The position numbers and the translations under genes are program-made. Positions 43,293-55,048 of a stretch of DNA of 64,000 bases are shown here, in pieces. The DNA comes from Flavobacteriaceae bacterium R38 (lineage in GTDB: Bacteria; Bacteroidota; Bacteroidia; Flavobacteriales; Flavobacteriaceae). Location: NCBI GenBank assembly GCA_009901575.1, contig WXYP01000006.1:153402-217401 (forward strand). The letters run 5' to 3'. A model generated the notes under the pieces. That model was given only the letters and a program-made list of their open reading frames with translations. It was not told the origin of the DNA and made no database searches. Within the stretch, counting starts at the first letter, position 1, and every line of letters starts with the position of its first letter.

Positions 43293-43841
43293 TTACATTT
43301 TTACTGGAATAGCTACTCTTGTAGTGTCCCATCCAAGTACAATATTCACACCAGTATCTTCTTTTTGGTATGCAATAGAGAAAGCTTCTAAAGATTGACC
43401 TCCTGTGCTAGCAGGAACTGTGAATTTAGCAACATCTTTAGAGGCATCATGTTGATATGCTCCCCAAACATTTAAGTTAGTGTTTAAGATAACAGTCCAT
43501 TCTTTCTCACCAGGAATAGTGTGAAGTACATAAGTACCTGCTTTTACTTTTTTACCTCCAACAGTAGCATCTTTGTAAAAAGTCACTTCTGTAGCTTCAT
43601 TAGCTCCAGTTCTCCAGATTTTTCCATAAGGAGCTAATTCAGTTCCTATTTTACGCCCTTTTAACATTGGTCTTCCATAAGTAGTCTTAATTAATACAGG
43701 TGATCTTCTATCTCCTCCTCTGTATAAAGCAATGTCTGCAGGGCTTTTGTCAAGTCCTGGGAATTTTACTTCCTGAGCCGAAATTTCATTAGCAAAAGTG
43801 AATACTAGTGCGAGTGTAAATAGTGTGATAAATTTTTTCAT
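43293..43841 (-). CDS. DUF2911 family exported protein
   Basis: The 182-residue protein has a signal peptide (ITLFTLALVFTFANEISAQE) and the DUF2911 domain, with KTTYGRPMLKGRKIGTELAP, YGKIWRTGANEATEVTF and AGTYVLHTIPGEKEWTVILN. The family is common in Bacteroidota, periplasmic or secreted, and of unknown function. It is transcribed alone on the minus strand. Confidence 0.88.
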   Translation of the reverse strand: MKKFITLFTLALVFTFANEISAQEVKFPGLDKSPADIALYRGGDRRSPVLIKTTYGRPMLKGRKIGTELAPYGKIWRTGANEATEVTFYKDATVGGKKVKAGTYVLHTIPGEKEWTVILNTNLNVWGAYQHDASKDVAKFTVPASTGGQSLEAFSIAYQKEDTGVNIVLGWDTTRVAIPVKM

Positions 43842-44093
43842 TATTTGATATTTTTTTGATCTGTAAAACTATGAAATGATATTCTTATGCTTTTGTTAAA
43901 AATAACAAAATATTGTTAAAAAGAAGGAAGAACTTACAAATCGATAAATTTTTTAATATTAAAACTATATAAGACTACAAATGATAACTATTAATTTAAA
44001 TTTAATTTTAAAATGAAATTAAAATAATCATTAATGTTTTTAAAATGTAACTTTAAAATGATATTTGGCTTATAATTTAAAATTAAAAATGAT

Positions 44094-45764
44094 ATGTGTG
44101 GAATAGTATGCGCATTTGAGTTAAAGGAGAGTAGTGAGTTGATGAGGTCACGTTTATTAGAGATGTCAAAGAAAATTCGTCATCGAGGCCCCGATTGGAG
44201 CGGCGTGTTTAGTCATGAAAATGCTGTGCTGGCACATGAGCGTTTGGCTATAGTAGATCCGGCATCCGGAAGGCAGCCTTTATTGAGTGAAGATAAAAAA
44301 CTGGTATTAGCAGCAAACGGCGAGATTTATAATCATAAGCAATTACGTACAGAACTCAAAGAGGTATATAATTTTCAAACAGCATCAGATTGTGAAGTCA
44401 TTTTAGCACTTTACAAAGAGAAAGGAGCTGATTTTTTAGATGAACTGAATGGGATTTTTGCTTTTGTACTCTACGATGTTGAAAACGATTCTTATTTAAT
44501 AGCTCGTGATCACATGGGAATTATTCCGCTCTATATGGGATGGGATAAAAACGGAACTTTTTATGTGGCATCAGAGTTGAAAGCCTTAGAAGGAGTGTGT
44601 GCAAAAATTGAGCTATTTCCTCCGGGACATTATTTATCTAGCTCAGACGGAATATTGAAAAAGTGGTATGATCGGGACTGGAAAGAATATGAAGCAGTAA
44701 AAGAAAATGAAACAAGTATAAAAGCTTTAAGAGAAGCTTTAGAAGCAGCTGTTCACAGGCAATTGATGTCAGATGTACCTTATGGGGTATTGTTGTCTGG
44801 CGGACTGGATTCTTCTATCACATCTGCGATAGCGAAGCGTTATGCAGAAAAACGTATAGAATCTGATGATCAGACAGAAGCATGGTGGCCAAGACTGCAT
44901 TCATTTTCTGTGGGACTGGAAGGTTCTCCGGATTTGGCTGCAGCTCAAAAAGTTGCAGATCATATAGGAACTGTGCATCATGAAATTAAGTTTACAATTC
45001 AGGAAGGGTTAGACGCATTGAGAGATGTTGTTTATCATTTGGAAACGTATGATGTTACCACCATCAGGGCATCTACACCTATGTATTTAATGGCAAGAGT
45101 AATTAAATCTATGGGCGTAAAGATGGTACTTTCAGGAGAAGGTGCTGATGAACTTTTTGGAGGCTACCTTTATTTTCACAAGGCACCCTCTGCGAAAGAT
45201 TTTCATGACGAAACAGTTCGTAAATTAGATAAACTTCATATGTACGATTGTTTGAGAGCGAATAAGTCGTTAGCGGCATGGGGAATAGAAGGACGTGTTC
45301 CTTTTCTGGATAAAGAATTCATAGACGTTGCAATGCGTATAAACCCGGAAGATAAAATGATTAATGGAGAACGAATGGAAAAATGGGTAATTCGTAAAGC
45401 ATTCGAAGACTATTTACCTGAAAGTGTTGCATGGAGACAGAAGGAACAATTTTCGGATGGAGTTGGATATAACTGGATAGATACACTAAAAGAAGTTGTT
45501 GAACTGGAAGTTAGTGATGAACAAATGGCAAATGCTCATTTCAGATTCCCGATTCAAACACCTCAAAATAAAGAAGAGTATTATTACCGTACTATTTTTG
45601 AATCTCATTTTCCGAGTGATGCAGCCGCTTTAAGCGTGCCCCAGGAACCAAGTGTAGCATGTAGTACTAAAATTGCATTAGAATGGGACGAGGCATTTAA
45701 AAATATGAATGATCCGAGTGGCAGAGCTGTAGCCAAAGTGCATGAAGATGCCTATGTTGGGTAA
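44094..45764 (+). CDS. asnB: Glutamine-hydrolysing asparagine synthetase B
   Basis: The 556-residue enzyme opens MCGIVCAFE, with the nucleophile Cys2 of the class II glutaminase domain, and has RHRGPDWSG and ANGEIYNHKQL in that domain. The synthetase half shows the PPi-binding motif LLSGGLDSSITSAIAKRYAE (about 235-254) and SGEGADELFGGYLYFHKAP. It makes asparagine from aspartate, glutamine and ATP. The start is fixed because Cys must follow the initiator Met. Confidence 0.94.
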   Translation: MCGIVCAFELKESSELMRSRLLEMSKKIRHRGPDWSGVFSHENAVLAHERLAIVDPASGRQPLLSEDKKLVLAANGEIYNHKQLRTELKEVYNFQTASDCEVILALYKEKGADFLDELNGIFAFVLYDVENDSYLIARDHMGIIPLYMGWDKNGTFYVASELKALEGVCAKIELFPPGHYLSSSDGILKKWYDRDWKEYEAVKENETSIKALREALEAAVHRQLMSDVPYGVLLSGGLDSSITSAIAKRYAEKRIESDDQTEAWWPRLHSFSVGLEGSPDLAAAQKVADHIGTVHHEIKFTIQEGLDALRDVVYHLETYDVTTIRASTPMYLMARVIKSMGVKMVLSGEGADELFGGYLYFHKAPSAKDFHDETVRKLDKLHMYDCLRANKSLAAWGIEGRVPFLDKEFIDVAMRINPEDKMINGERMEKWVIRKAFEDYLPESVAWRQKEQFSDGVGYNWIDTLKEVVELEVSDEQMANAHFRFPIQTPQNKEEYYYRTIFESHFPSDAAALSVPQEPSVACSTKIALEWDEAFKNMNDPSGRAVAKVHEDAYVG

Positions 45765-45858
45765 AGCCGATTTAAAATAGAATTACAGATTTTACATTGA
45801 AATTTACCTCTGGGTTTTCTTAACAAAAATTGTTGATAACTTAGGGGTTTAAGAGTAG

Positions 45859-47871
<2,013 letters not shown>

Positions 47872-47900
47872 ATAGTCGTTTTTAAACATATAATTGATTT

Positions 47901-47928
47901 AAACCTGTCAGAAATGACAGGTTTTTTT
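47901..47928 (+). terminator. Terminator of gyrB
   Basis: AAACCTGTCA (47901-47910) pairs with TGACAGGTTT (47915-47924), followed by T residues. Confidence 0.88.
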
Positions 47929-48046
47929 ATGAATTAAATTTTTCTGTTTTTCAGCTTTATTTAAATAATATAAGGCCGGCATTGACGTTTTATATACTCA
48001 CAGGAATACTGTGAACTTTTAATTGAACCTCAAATCAATATAACCA

Positions 48047-49054
48047 ATGAAAAAACTATGCGTTATTATAGGTTGTTTTCTTATGGGAAGCACTTATGCC
48101 CAGGAAAATATTGAAGACCTTTTAACTTCAGGAGTTAATGATGCTCAACGCTTTTTGCAATCGTATTTAGATCCGGCATCAGAAGGATTAGTTCATAATT
48201 TAAATAATGGATGGTTTAATAGTGGAAAAGCTAAAAAATTATTCGGATTTGAAATTGCATTGGTTGCGAATGCTTCTTTTGTAAAAGATGAAAACAAAAC
48301 ATTCACATTAAATACTGCCGATTTTGAAAATCTTCGTTTTCAGGATGGAAGTACTTCAAGAGAGGTATCTACTGCTTTTGGTGATGTAGAAGGTGTCACT
48401 GTTGTGGTAGAGGGACCATTGCCGGGAAATGTTGATGATGCAGTGTTTGAATTGCCTACCGGACTGGGATCAGCAGATATTAATTTTGTTCCAAGTGCTT
48501 TTTTACAAGCCAGTATAGGTTTGATTAAAGGAACCGAACTCAAAGCACGTTTTTTTCCTAAAGTTGAAGCAGATGACGTAGAAGCAGGATTGTTTGGTGT
48601 TGGAATTCAGCATGATTTTACATCCTGGCTTCCGGCAGATAAATTGATACCGGTAGCTATTTCAGGATTAATAGCGTATACAAATCTGGATGCTACTTAC
48701 GATTTTTCAGAATCGAGTATAGTAAGTGGTAGCGATCAACGCCTGGAAAATTCTACAAATACATTTCTTTTCCAGGTAATAGGGTCTACCAGACTCCCTG
48801 TAATTAACTTTTATGGAGGTATTGGTTATATTACCGGAAAGTCAGAAACAGACCTTAGAGGTACTTATAATGTGACTTCTGGTATTTTGGCAGGAGATAC
48901 ATTGATTGATCCCCTTTCTGTTGAAAATAGAGTTTCCGGGGTAAGAGGAACTTTAGGGTTTAAACTTAAACTAGGTTTTTTCAGGTTTAATGCAGATTAT
49001 ACGCTGGCTGAATATGACAATCTTTCTATCGGGCTTGGTTTTGGATTCAGATAA
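48047..49054 (+). CDS. DUF6588 family exported outer-membrane-type protein
   Basis: The 335-residue protein has a signal peptide ending GSTYAQE and a beta-strand-rich body. It includes GLIKGTELKARFFPKV and GFKLKLGFFRFNADYTLAEY and ends in an aromatic strand GLGFGFR, typical of a small outer-membrane barrel. The pattern (DLLTSGVNDAQRFLQSYLDP at the start of the mature protein) matches the flavobacterial DUF6588 family, whose role is unknown. Confidence 0.75.
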   Translation: MKKLCVIIGCFLMGSTYAQENIEDLLTSGVNDAQRFLQSYLDPASEGLVHNLNNGWFNSGKAKKLFGFEIALVANASFVKDENKTFTLNTADFENLRFQDGSTSREVSTAFGDVEGVTVVVEGPLPGNVDDAVFELPTGLGSADINFVPSAFLQASIGLIKGTELKARFFPKVEADDVEAGLFGVGIQHDFTSWLPADKLIPVAISGLIAYTNLDATYDFSESSIVSGSDQRLENSTNTFLFQVIGSTRLPVINFYGGIGYITGKSETDLRGTYNVTSGILAGDTLIDPLSVENRVSGVRGTLGFKLKLGFFRFNADYTLAEYDNLSIGLGFGFR

Positions 49055-49102
49055 TTGTTAAAATTTTAGTTAAGTAACCAAAAACCTTTACGACTAATTC
49101 TG

Positions 49103-49110
49103 TAATTTTG
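49103..49110 (+). promoter_or_regulatory. -7 box (TAATTTTG) upstream of mdh
   Basis: TAATTTTG fits the TAnnTTTG consensus and lies 33 bases before the mdh start. The -33 box is not clear. Confidence 0.4.
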
Positions 49111-49142
49111 CGAAAATTTATATCTAAAAAAATAAAAAGTAC

Positions 49143-50069
49143 ATGAAAGTTACAGTCGTAGGTGCAGGAGCCGTAGGGGCAAGTTGTGCAGAATATATAG
49201 CAATAAAAGATTTTGCTTCAGAAGTTGTATTGTTAGACATTAAAGAAGGTTATGCAGAGGGAAAGGCAATGGATTTGATGCAAACAGCTTCTTTAAATGG
49301 TTTTGATACAAAAATTACCGGAACTACAAATGATTATACTAAAACAGCTAACAGTGATGTAGTAGTGATCACTTCTGGAATTCCGCGTAAACCAGGGATG
49401 ACTCGTGAAGAGCTTATTGGTATTAATGCCGGAATTGTAAAAACTGTTGCAGCAAACCTGATTGAACATTCTCCGAATACGATTATGATTGTTGTAAGTA
49501 ACCCAATGGATACTATGACATATCTTGTACATAAGGCAACAAACCTTCCAAAAGAGAGAATCATTGGAATGGGGGGTGCATTAGATAGTGCTCGTTTTAA
49601 ATATAGATTAGCTGAAGCATTAGGTGCTCCTATATCTGATGTAGACGGAATGGTAATTGGAGGACATAGTGATAAAGGAATGGTACCTTTAACACGATTG
49701 GCTACCAGAAATAGTGTGCCTGTTTCAGAGTTTATTTCTGAAGAAAGATTAGATCAGGTAAAAGAAGATACTAAAGTTGGTGGAGCAACATTAACTAAAC
49801 TTTTAGGAACCAGTGCATGGTATGCTCCCGGAGCTGCAGTTTCTGGTTTAGTACAAGCTATTGCTTGTGACCAAAAGAAAATTTTCCCTTGCTCAGCACT
49901 ATTAGAAGGAGAATACGGGCTAAATGATATTTCAATTGGAGTACCTGTAGTTTTAGGTAGAAACGGAATTGAAAAAATTGTAGAAATCGAATTGAATGAT
50001 GCTGAGAAAGCTAAAATTCAGGAGAGTGCAGAAGGTGTTAGAAAAACTAACGGTCTTTTGGATTTATAG
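49143..50069 (+). CDS. mdh: Malate dehydrogenase
   Basis: The 308-residue enzyme oxidises malate to oxaloacetate with NAD in the TCA cycle. It has the nucleotide-binding VTVVGAGAVGASCAEYIA, the substrate loop SGIPRKPGMTREELIGINA, VVSNPMDTMTYL, GMGGALDSARF and GGHSDKGMVPLTR, with the catalytic His in GGHSD. Length and motifs are those of the LDH-like malate dehydrogenases. A clear terminator follows. Confidence 0.94.
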   Translation: MKVTVVGAGAVGASCAEYIAIKDFASEVVLLDIKEGYAEGKAMDLMQTASLNGFDTKITGTTNDYTKTANSDVVVITSGIPRKPGMTREELIGINAGIVKTVAANLIEHSPNTIMIVVSNPMDTMTYLVHKATNLPKERIIGMGGALDSARFKYRLAEALGAPISDVDGMVIGGHSDKGMVPLTRLATRNSVPVSEFISEERLDQVKEDTKVGGATLTKLLGTSAWYAPGAAVSGLVQAIACDQKKIFPCSALLEGEYGLNDISIGVPVVLGRNGIEKIVEIELNDAEKAKIQESAEGVRKTNGLLDL

Positions 50070-50094
50070 TAGATAAAACAAGATTAAAAATAAG

Positions 50095-50119
50095 AAAGCA
50101 GCTCTCGGGCTGCTTTTTT
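50095..50119 (+). terminator. Terminator of mdh
   Basis: AAAGCAGC (50095-50102) pairs with GCTGCTTT (50109-50116) across a 6-base loop, followed by T residues. Confidence 0.85.
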
Positions 50120-50163
50120 GTGTTTAAGATTAAAATCCTATACGTATAAAACCTACAAATTAA

Positions 50164-50194
50164 TTGGTTAATCCTGTTGTAAATTATATATTTG
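50164..50194 (+). promoter_or_regulatory. Promoter of secDF (TTG-N20-TATATTTG)
   Basis: A TTG (50164-50166) and a TATATTTG (50187-50194) are 20 bases apart, the spacing of Bacteroidota -33/-7 promoters, and precede the secDF ATG by 38 bases. Confidence 0.6.
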
Positions 50195-50232
50195 CTCGTT
50201 TTTTAAAATTGATTCAATAAACAAGAATAATA

Positions 50233-53184
50233 ATGCAAAACAAGGGACTTATTAGGCTTTTTGCAATTCTTTTTGGAATTGTTAGTATTTATCAGCTGTC
50301 ATTTACTTTCGTTACTTCAAAAGTAGAGAAAGAAGCAGCAGCTTTTGCAACTAACAAATTTCCAAATGATGTAGATAAAAGCGATGCTGAAGAAGTAAGA
50401 TATTTAGACTCTATCGGTAATGAAACGGTTTTTAATATAGGTATTACAAGTTTTACTTATAATGAAGCAAAAGATAAAGAGTTAAATAAGGGATTAGACC
50501 TTAAAGGAGGTATAGATGCAACACTTCAGATTTCTGTAAAAGATATATTAAGTGGATTAGCAAATAAATCTAAAGATCCTGTTTTTAATCAGGCTTTAGC
50601 AGATGCAGATGAAGCTTCAAAACGAAGTGACGATACATACTTAAACTTGTTTTTTGATGCTTTTGATGCTATCAAAGGAGATACAAAACTAGCTTCTCCT
50701 GATATATTCGCTAATAAATCTTTAAGCGATGAGATTAATTTTCAAATGACTGACGATCAGGTAAAACCTATAATCAGAAGAAAAATTGATGAATCTGTTG
50801 TCTCTGCTTTTGAAGTATTACGTAAGCGTATCGATAAGTTTGGTGTTACACAACCTAACATCCAGCGTTTAGGAAATTCTGGTCGTATCTTAGTAGAATT
50901 ACCAGGAGCAAAAGATATAAACAGGGTAAAAAAATTATTACAGAGTACGGCTCAGTTAGAGTTTTGGGAAACCTTTAAATCAAATGAAGTCACTCCTTAT
51001 TTATATGCTGCTAATGAAGCTTTAAAAGATGTTGTAGCTCCAAAAGAAGAAGCACAAGAAGAAGAGGTTTCTGAAATAGATTCATTATTATCAGATATTA
51101 ATAAAGATTCTTTAAATACTGCACGTCAGGTAAATCCTATTTTGGATTTACTTCAAGGAATTCCGGGTAATCCGGCAGTTGTAGCTAGTTTTTCAGTTAG
51201 AGATACAGCTCAAATAAATGCGTATCTAAAAATGCCTGAGGCAAAAAGAGTATTGCCTGCAGAATTACAATATGCTAAATTTTTATGGGGGAAAGTTTCT
51301 GCCGATTCAGAGATAGCAGATTTATATGCTATTAAAGCAAATAGAGAGCAAGAAGCTCCGTTAAGTGGTAGTGTTGTTGTAGATGCAAGTCAGACATACG
51401 ATCAATTTAATAAGCCTGCCGTTTCTATGCAGATGAATGGTAAAGGAGCTAAAGCTTGGGAAGATCTTACAGGAAAAGTATTTAGAGAACAAAATAATAT
51501 AGCTATTGTTTTAGATGATATCGTATATTCTGCACCAGGTGTTTCCAGGGGAGCTATTACCGGTGGTAATACAGAAATTTCAGGAGAATTTACATTAAAT
51601 GAAGCTGATGATTTAGCTAACGTATTAAGAGCAGGTAAGTTACCTGCTTCTGCAGAGATTATTGATTCTGATGTCGTTGGACCTTCTTTAGGGCAGGAAG
51701 CAATTAATAGTGGTTTTATGTCATTCATTATTGCAATGGTATTGGTTTTAATATGGATGGTTTTCTATTATGGTAAAGCCGGTGGATTCGCAGATGTTGC
51801 TTTATCATTAAACATCATGTTGATTTTTGGTGTATTAGCAAGTATAGGAGCTGTGTTAACATTACCTGGAATCGCAGGTATAGTATTGACAATAGGTATG
51901 TCTGTAGATGCCAACGTACTTATTTTTGAACGTATTAAAGAAGAGCTAGGAAAAGGTAAAGGAATGAAGCAAGCAGTTGCCGATGGTTTTGGTAATGCAT
52001 TGTCTTCTATTCTGGATGCTAACGTTACTACTGGTTTAACAGCATTAATATTATTAGTTTTTGGTTCAGGACCTATTAAAGGTTTTGCTACTACCTTATT
52101 AATTGGTATTGGTACTTCGCTTTTTACTGCTATTTTTATCACCAGGTTATTAATTGACTGGTATATTGATAAAGGAAGAACTTTAAGCTTTACTACAGCA
52201 ATCACTAAAAATTGGTTTAGAAACCTAAATGTAGATTTTCTTAAGAAACGTAAAGTAGCATATATTATATCTGCTATCATTATTGTTATAGGATTGAGTT
52301 CGCTTTTCTTCGGAAATCAACTGAATCAGGGAGTTGATTTTGTAGGAGGTAGACAATACCAGGTACGTTTTGAAAACTCTGTAGACATTACTGAGATTTC
52401 AACAGAATTGAATCAGCAATTTGGTAGTGCTCAGGTAAAAACTTTTGGACCTGATAATCAAATAAAAGTAACAACTAAGTATAAAGTTGATGTAGAAGGA
52501 ATTGAAGTAGATGATGAGATTCAAAGAATATTATTTACCAGTCTTCAAAAACATTTACCATCCGATATGGATTACGAAGGTTTCGTAAATGGAGGAAGTA
52601 GTGAAGAAAAAATCGGAGTATTAAGATCGGTAAAAGTAGGACCAACAATAGCAGATGATATCAAGAAAAGTGCAGTTTGGGCTGTATTAGGTTCGCTATT
52701 GGTGGTATTCTTATATATCTTATTGCGTTTCCGTAGATGGCAGTTCTCATTAGGTGCTGTAGCTGCGGTATTCCATGATGTCCTTGTGGTATTGGGAATC
52801 TTTTCATTAACCTGGAAGATTATGCCTTTTAACATGGAAATTGATCAAGCGTTTATAGCAGCGATCCTAACGGTGATTGGATACTCATTAAATGATACGG
52901 TGGTAGTATTTGACAGGATTAGAGAGATCGTTGGAGAAAAAGGCTGGAAAGCAGGAGAAAATATCAACCTTGCACTAAACAGTACTTTAGGAAGAACATT
53001 GAATACATCTTTAACTACTTTCGTGGTGTTAATGGCTATATTTATTTTTGGTGGTGAATCATTAAGAGGATTTATGTTTGCAATGATTATAGGTATCTTG
53101 GTAGGTACATATTCATCATTATTTATTGCAACACCTGTAATGTTTGATACCTTAAAAAGTAAAGGAAAAAAGAAAGATAAATAA
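50233..53184 (+). CDS. secDF: Protein translocase fusion SecDF
   Basis: The 983-residue fusion combines SecD (about 1-660) and SecF (about 670-983). SecD signatures are NKGLDLKGGIDATLQISV, LELPGAKDINRVKKLL and the transmembrane GIVLTIGMSVDANVLIFERI. SecF signatures are QLNQGVDFVGGRQYQVRF and the second SLNDTVVVFDRIRE-type motif. SecDF uses the proton gradient to pull exported proteins through SecYEG. SecDF fusions are the rule in Bacteroidota. Confidence 0.95.
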   Translation: MQNKGLIRLFAILFGIVSIYQLSFTFVTSKVEKEAAAFATNKFPNDVDKSDAEEVRYLDSIGNETVFNIGITSFTYNEAKDKELNKGLDLKGGIDATLQISVKDILSGLANKSKDPVFNQALADADEASKRSDDTYLNLFFDAFDAIKGDTKLASPDIFANKSLSDEINFQMTDDQVKPIIRRKIDESVVSAFEVLRKRIDKFGVTQPNIQRLGNSGRILVELPGAKDINRVKKLLQSTAQLEFWETFKSNEVTPYLYAANEALKDVVAPKEEAQEEEVSEIDSLLSDINKDSLNTARQVNPILDLLQGIPGNPAVVASFSVRDTAQINAYLKMPEAKRVLPAELQYAKFLWGKVSADSEIADLYAIKANREQEAPLSGSVVVDASQTYDQFNKPAVSMQMNGKGAKAWEDLTGKVFREQNNIAIVLDDIVYSAPGVSRGAITGGNTEISGEFTLNEADDLANVLRAGKLPASAEIIDSDVVGPSLGQEAINSGFMSFIIAMVLVLIWMVFYYGKAGGFADVALSLNIMLIFGVLASIGAVLTLPGIAGIVLTIGMSVDANVLIFERIKEELGKGKGMKQAVADGFGNALSSILDANVTTGLTALILLVFGSGPIKGFATTLLIGIGTSLFTAIFITRLLIDWYIDKGRTLSFTTAITKNWFRNLNVDFLKKRKVAYIISAIIIVIGLSSLFFGNQLNQGVDFVGGRQYQVRFENSVDITEISTELNQQFGSAQVKTFGPDNQIKVTTKYKVDVEGIEVDDEIQRILFTSLQKHLPSDMDYEGFVNGGSSEEKIGVLRSVKVGPTIADDIKKSAVWAVLGSLLVVFLYILLRFRRWQFSLGAVAAVFHDVLVVLGIFSLTWKIMPFNMEIDQAFIAAILTVIGYSLNDTVVVFDRIREIVGEKGWKAGENINLALNSTLGRTLNTSLTTFVVLMAIFIFGGESLRGFMFAMIIGILVGTYSSLFIATPVMFDTLKSKGKKKDK

Positions 53185-53210
53185 AACCAACTTTCAATAT
53201 AAAACTAAAA

Positions 53211-53235
53211 AAGCGCCTGTTAAGGCGCTTTTTTA
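53211..53235 (+). terminator. Terminator of secDF
   Basis: AAGCGCCT (53211-53218) pairs with AGGCGCTT (53223-53230), followed by TTTTTA. Confidence 0.88.
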
Positions 53236-53260
53236 TGATTAAATGTATTATAGTTTTAAT

Positions 53261-53284
53261 AGTCATTCCTGCGAAAGCAGGAAT
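53261..53284. repeat. REP-like hairpin repeat
   Basis: ATTCCTGC gaaa GCAGGAAT with flanking AGTC and CTG. It is related in sequence, in opposite orientation, to the hairpin at 33029-33056 and has the form of a widely dispersed extragenic repeat. Confidence 0.55.
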
Positions 53285-53380
53285 CTGTATTTAATACCCG
53301 GGATTCCTGTTTTTAAGACTCGATAGTTTTTCTATAGAGTTATGGTGCTTTAAAAGATATATAGATAATGCAGGTTATTT

Positions 53381-53530
53381 TTATTCTAATCTAAAATACA
53401 CGGTAACAAATGCTTCTGCTTTTATGTTGTCAAATTCGACCTCCAAATCTATTTCTAAGCCCTCTAATGACTTAGTAAGCCAATTATTTTCAAATTTCAG
53501 TCTTTTGTCTTTGTATTCTAACTTTTTCAT
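53381..53530 (-). CDS. Small acidic hypothetical protein (49 aa)
   Basis: The minus-strand frame encodes MKKLEYKDKRLKFENNWLTK and ends AEAFVTVYFRLE. It is an amphipathic, charged small protein with a composition like a real gene, and it has an ATG start. It lies alone between secDF and the VOC gene. I do not recognise a family, and a chance frame or gene remnant remains possible. Confidence 0.45.
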   Translation of the reverse strand: MKKLEYKDKRLKFENNWLTKSLEGLEIDLEVEFDNIKAEAFVTVYFRLE

Positions 53531-53656
53531 TTTGATGCTTACTAGTGCATGGGTAGTAGTAAATTTTTGCTAATATACCTTTTAGTTTTGCATTGACGTT
53601 TGTTTTATATTTTTAATCATTCAAACTATTATTACTTATATATACACTGTTTTCTA

Positions 53657-54169
53657 TTATTGACTATGAATCGGGGTGCAGATTTCAATAATAAACCCGT
53701 TCAAGTCTCTCAAGTAACCAACTTCCTGTCCCCAAGGCTTTGTCACTGTTTTTTCCAAAAGCACTGCTCCGTTTTTAATTGCATTTTTCATCATTTTTTC
53801 AACTTCTGAGGTTGTAAAAGCCAATTCTATTCCAAATGGTTTATCATTTAATTTGCTTTCTGTGAAGCCTTTTTTAAAGTTTGAATTACCGAGTTCAAAG
53901 CCTGCAAATGCAATTGTAGTACTTCCCGATAGTATTTCTCCATAATCATTTTCAGGGGTTAGAAGCTTTTGTTGAAACCCAAATGCTTTTTTATAAAATT
54001 CCATTGTTCTTGGTACGTTTTTCACGTAGAGAATTGTGTATGAATATAGGATGTCCATTTTTTTCATTTTAGGTTTATAATTGTTAGCTGTATTTTTCTT
54101 TGAAGTATGAGTCTTACTTTCACAAGAGGTGATTAAAAATAATCCGATTGATAAAAACCAAAATTTCAC
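53657..54169 (-). CDS. VOC superfamily (glyoxalase-like) lipoprotein
   Basis: The 170-residue protein has a lipoprotein signal (FLSIGLFLITSCESK, Cys about residue 16) followed by a VOC domain. The domain has SYTILYVKNVPRTMEFYKKA, EILSGSTTIAFAGFELG and VTKPWGQEVGYLRDLNGFII with candidate metal-binding Glu residues. VOC domains are normally cytoplasmic, so the lipid anchor is unusual; alternatively translation starts inside at MKKMDILYSYTI. It follows the AraC regulator gene on the same strand. Substrate is unknown. Confidence 0.8.
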   Translation of the reverse strand: MKFWFLSIGLFLITSCESKTHTSKKNTANNYKPKMKKMDILYSYTILYVKNVPRTMEFYKKAFGFQQKLLTPENDYGEILSGSTTIAFAGFELGNSNFKKGFTESKLNDKPFGIELAFTTSEVEKMMKNAIKNGAVLLEKTVTKPWGQEVGYLRDLNGFIIEICTPIHSQ

Positions 54170-54233
54170 ATTATCATTTTAATACAAAGTTATTCAGTCC
54201 TGGAAGCCCTACTTTGTAAAAAAACGACATTAT

Positions 54234-54956
54234 CTAAAAAAAACTCGGATTTTCTCCTGAAATGCGTTTGAATTCATGAGTCATATGAGAATGATCAAAA
54301 AATCCCATATCAAATGCAATTTCTAAAAGGCTTGTCTTAGAGAGCTTTGAAATTGATTCTCTTGCATTATTAAAACGTACAACATTTGAAAATTCTTTAG
54401 CCGTCAAACCGACACAATTCTTGAAACGCCTTTCCAATTGCCTTAAACTTATATTATGTGATTTTGCAATATCATTAATATTTATAATTCCATGTGACGT
54501 TCTAATATTTTGTACAGTTGATAAAACAATTTGATCTCTTTTCTGGTGATTTTGGTTAAATAACATTTCTATAAAATTTTCAAGAAAAGCTATTTTGTCA
54601 ATTGTTGTTTCTAAATCATTTACTTGGTTTAATGATTGAAAGGTTTTTGTAGGAAATAATTCGGATAATTCAACTCGTAAGTTTTTAGTTTCGTAAAGAG
54701 GAATGTCAAATAATAAACCAATTTTTTCGCTTTTGAAACGGACTCCAATTAAATCTGTTTCAGGTGATAACTCCTTAAATTGGTAAGTTGTCATAACTCC
54801 TGAAAGAAATCCCCTATTTTGACTAAAGTCAAAAACCAAGTCTGAACAGGTGTCAGGTAATACTTTGAATTTTTCATTTACCTCATTTTTCGAAAAAGTC
54901 CAAAACGTGTCAACTAAATTGTCTATTCTTTTCGATGGTTTTATCTCTTGATACAT
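54234..54956 (-). CDS. AraC family transcriptional regulator
   Basis: The 240-residue protein has an N-terminal effector-like domain (DUF6597-type, with VLPDTCSDLVFDFSQNRGFL) and a C-terminal AraC HTH (INDIAKSHNISLRQLERRFK and AFDMGFFDHSHMTHEFKRIS). It lacks TPRs and a membrane helix, so it is unrelated in layout to the regulators at 21947-29448. It is transcribed just before the VOC gene and probably controls it. Confidence 0.85.
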   Translation of the reverse strand: MYQEIKPSKRIDNLVDTFWTFSKNEVNEKFKVLPDTCSDLVFDFSQNRGFLSGVMTTYQFKELSPETDLIGVRFKSEKIGLLFDIPLYETKNLRVELSELFPTKTFQSLNQVNDLETTIDKIAFLENFIEMLFNQNHQKRDQIVLSTVQNIRTSHGIININDIAKSHNISLRQLERRFKNCVGLTAKEFSNVVRFNNARESISKLSKTSLLEIAFDMGFFDHSHMTHEFKRISGENPSFF

Positions 54957-55048
54957 CGTTCCTGGAATATTTTATTAAAAATAAGCGATTAAATATCTCA
55001 ATAAGAGAGAATAGTGGTTTTTTAACCTTCTTTTCTTATCGATAAAAT

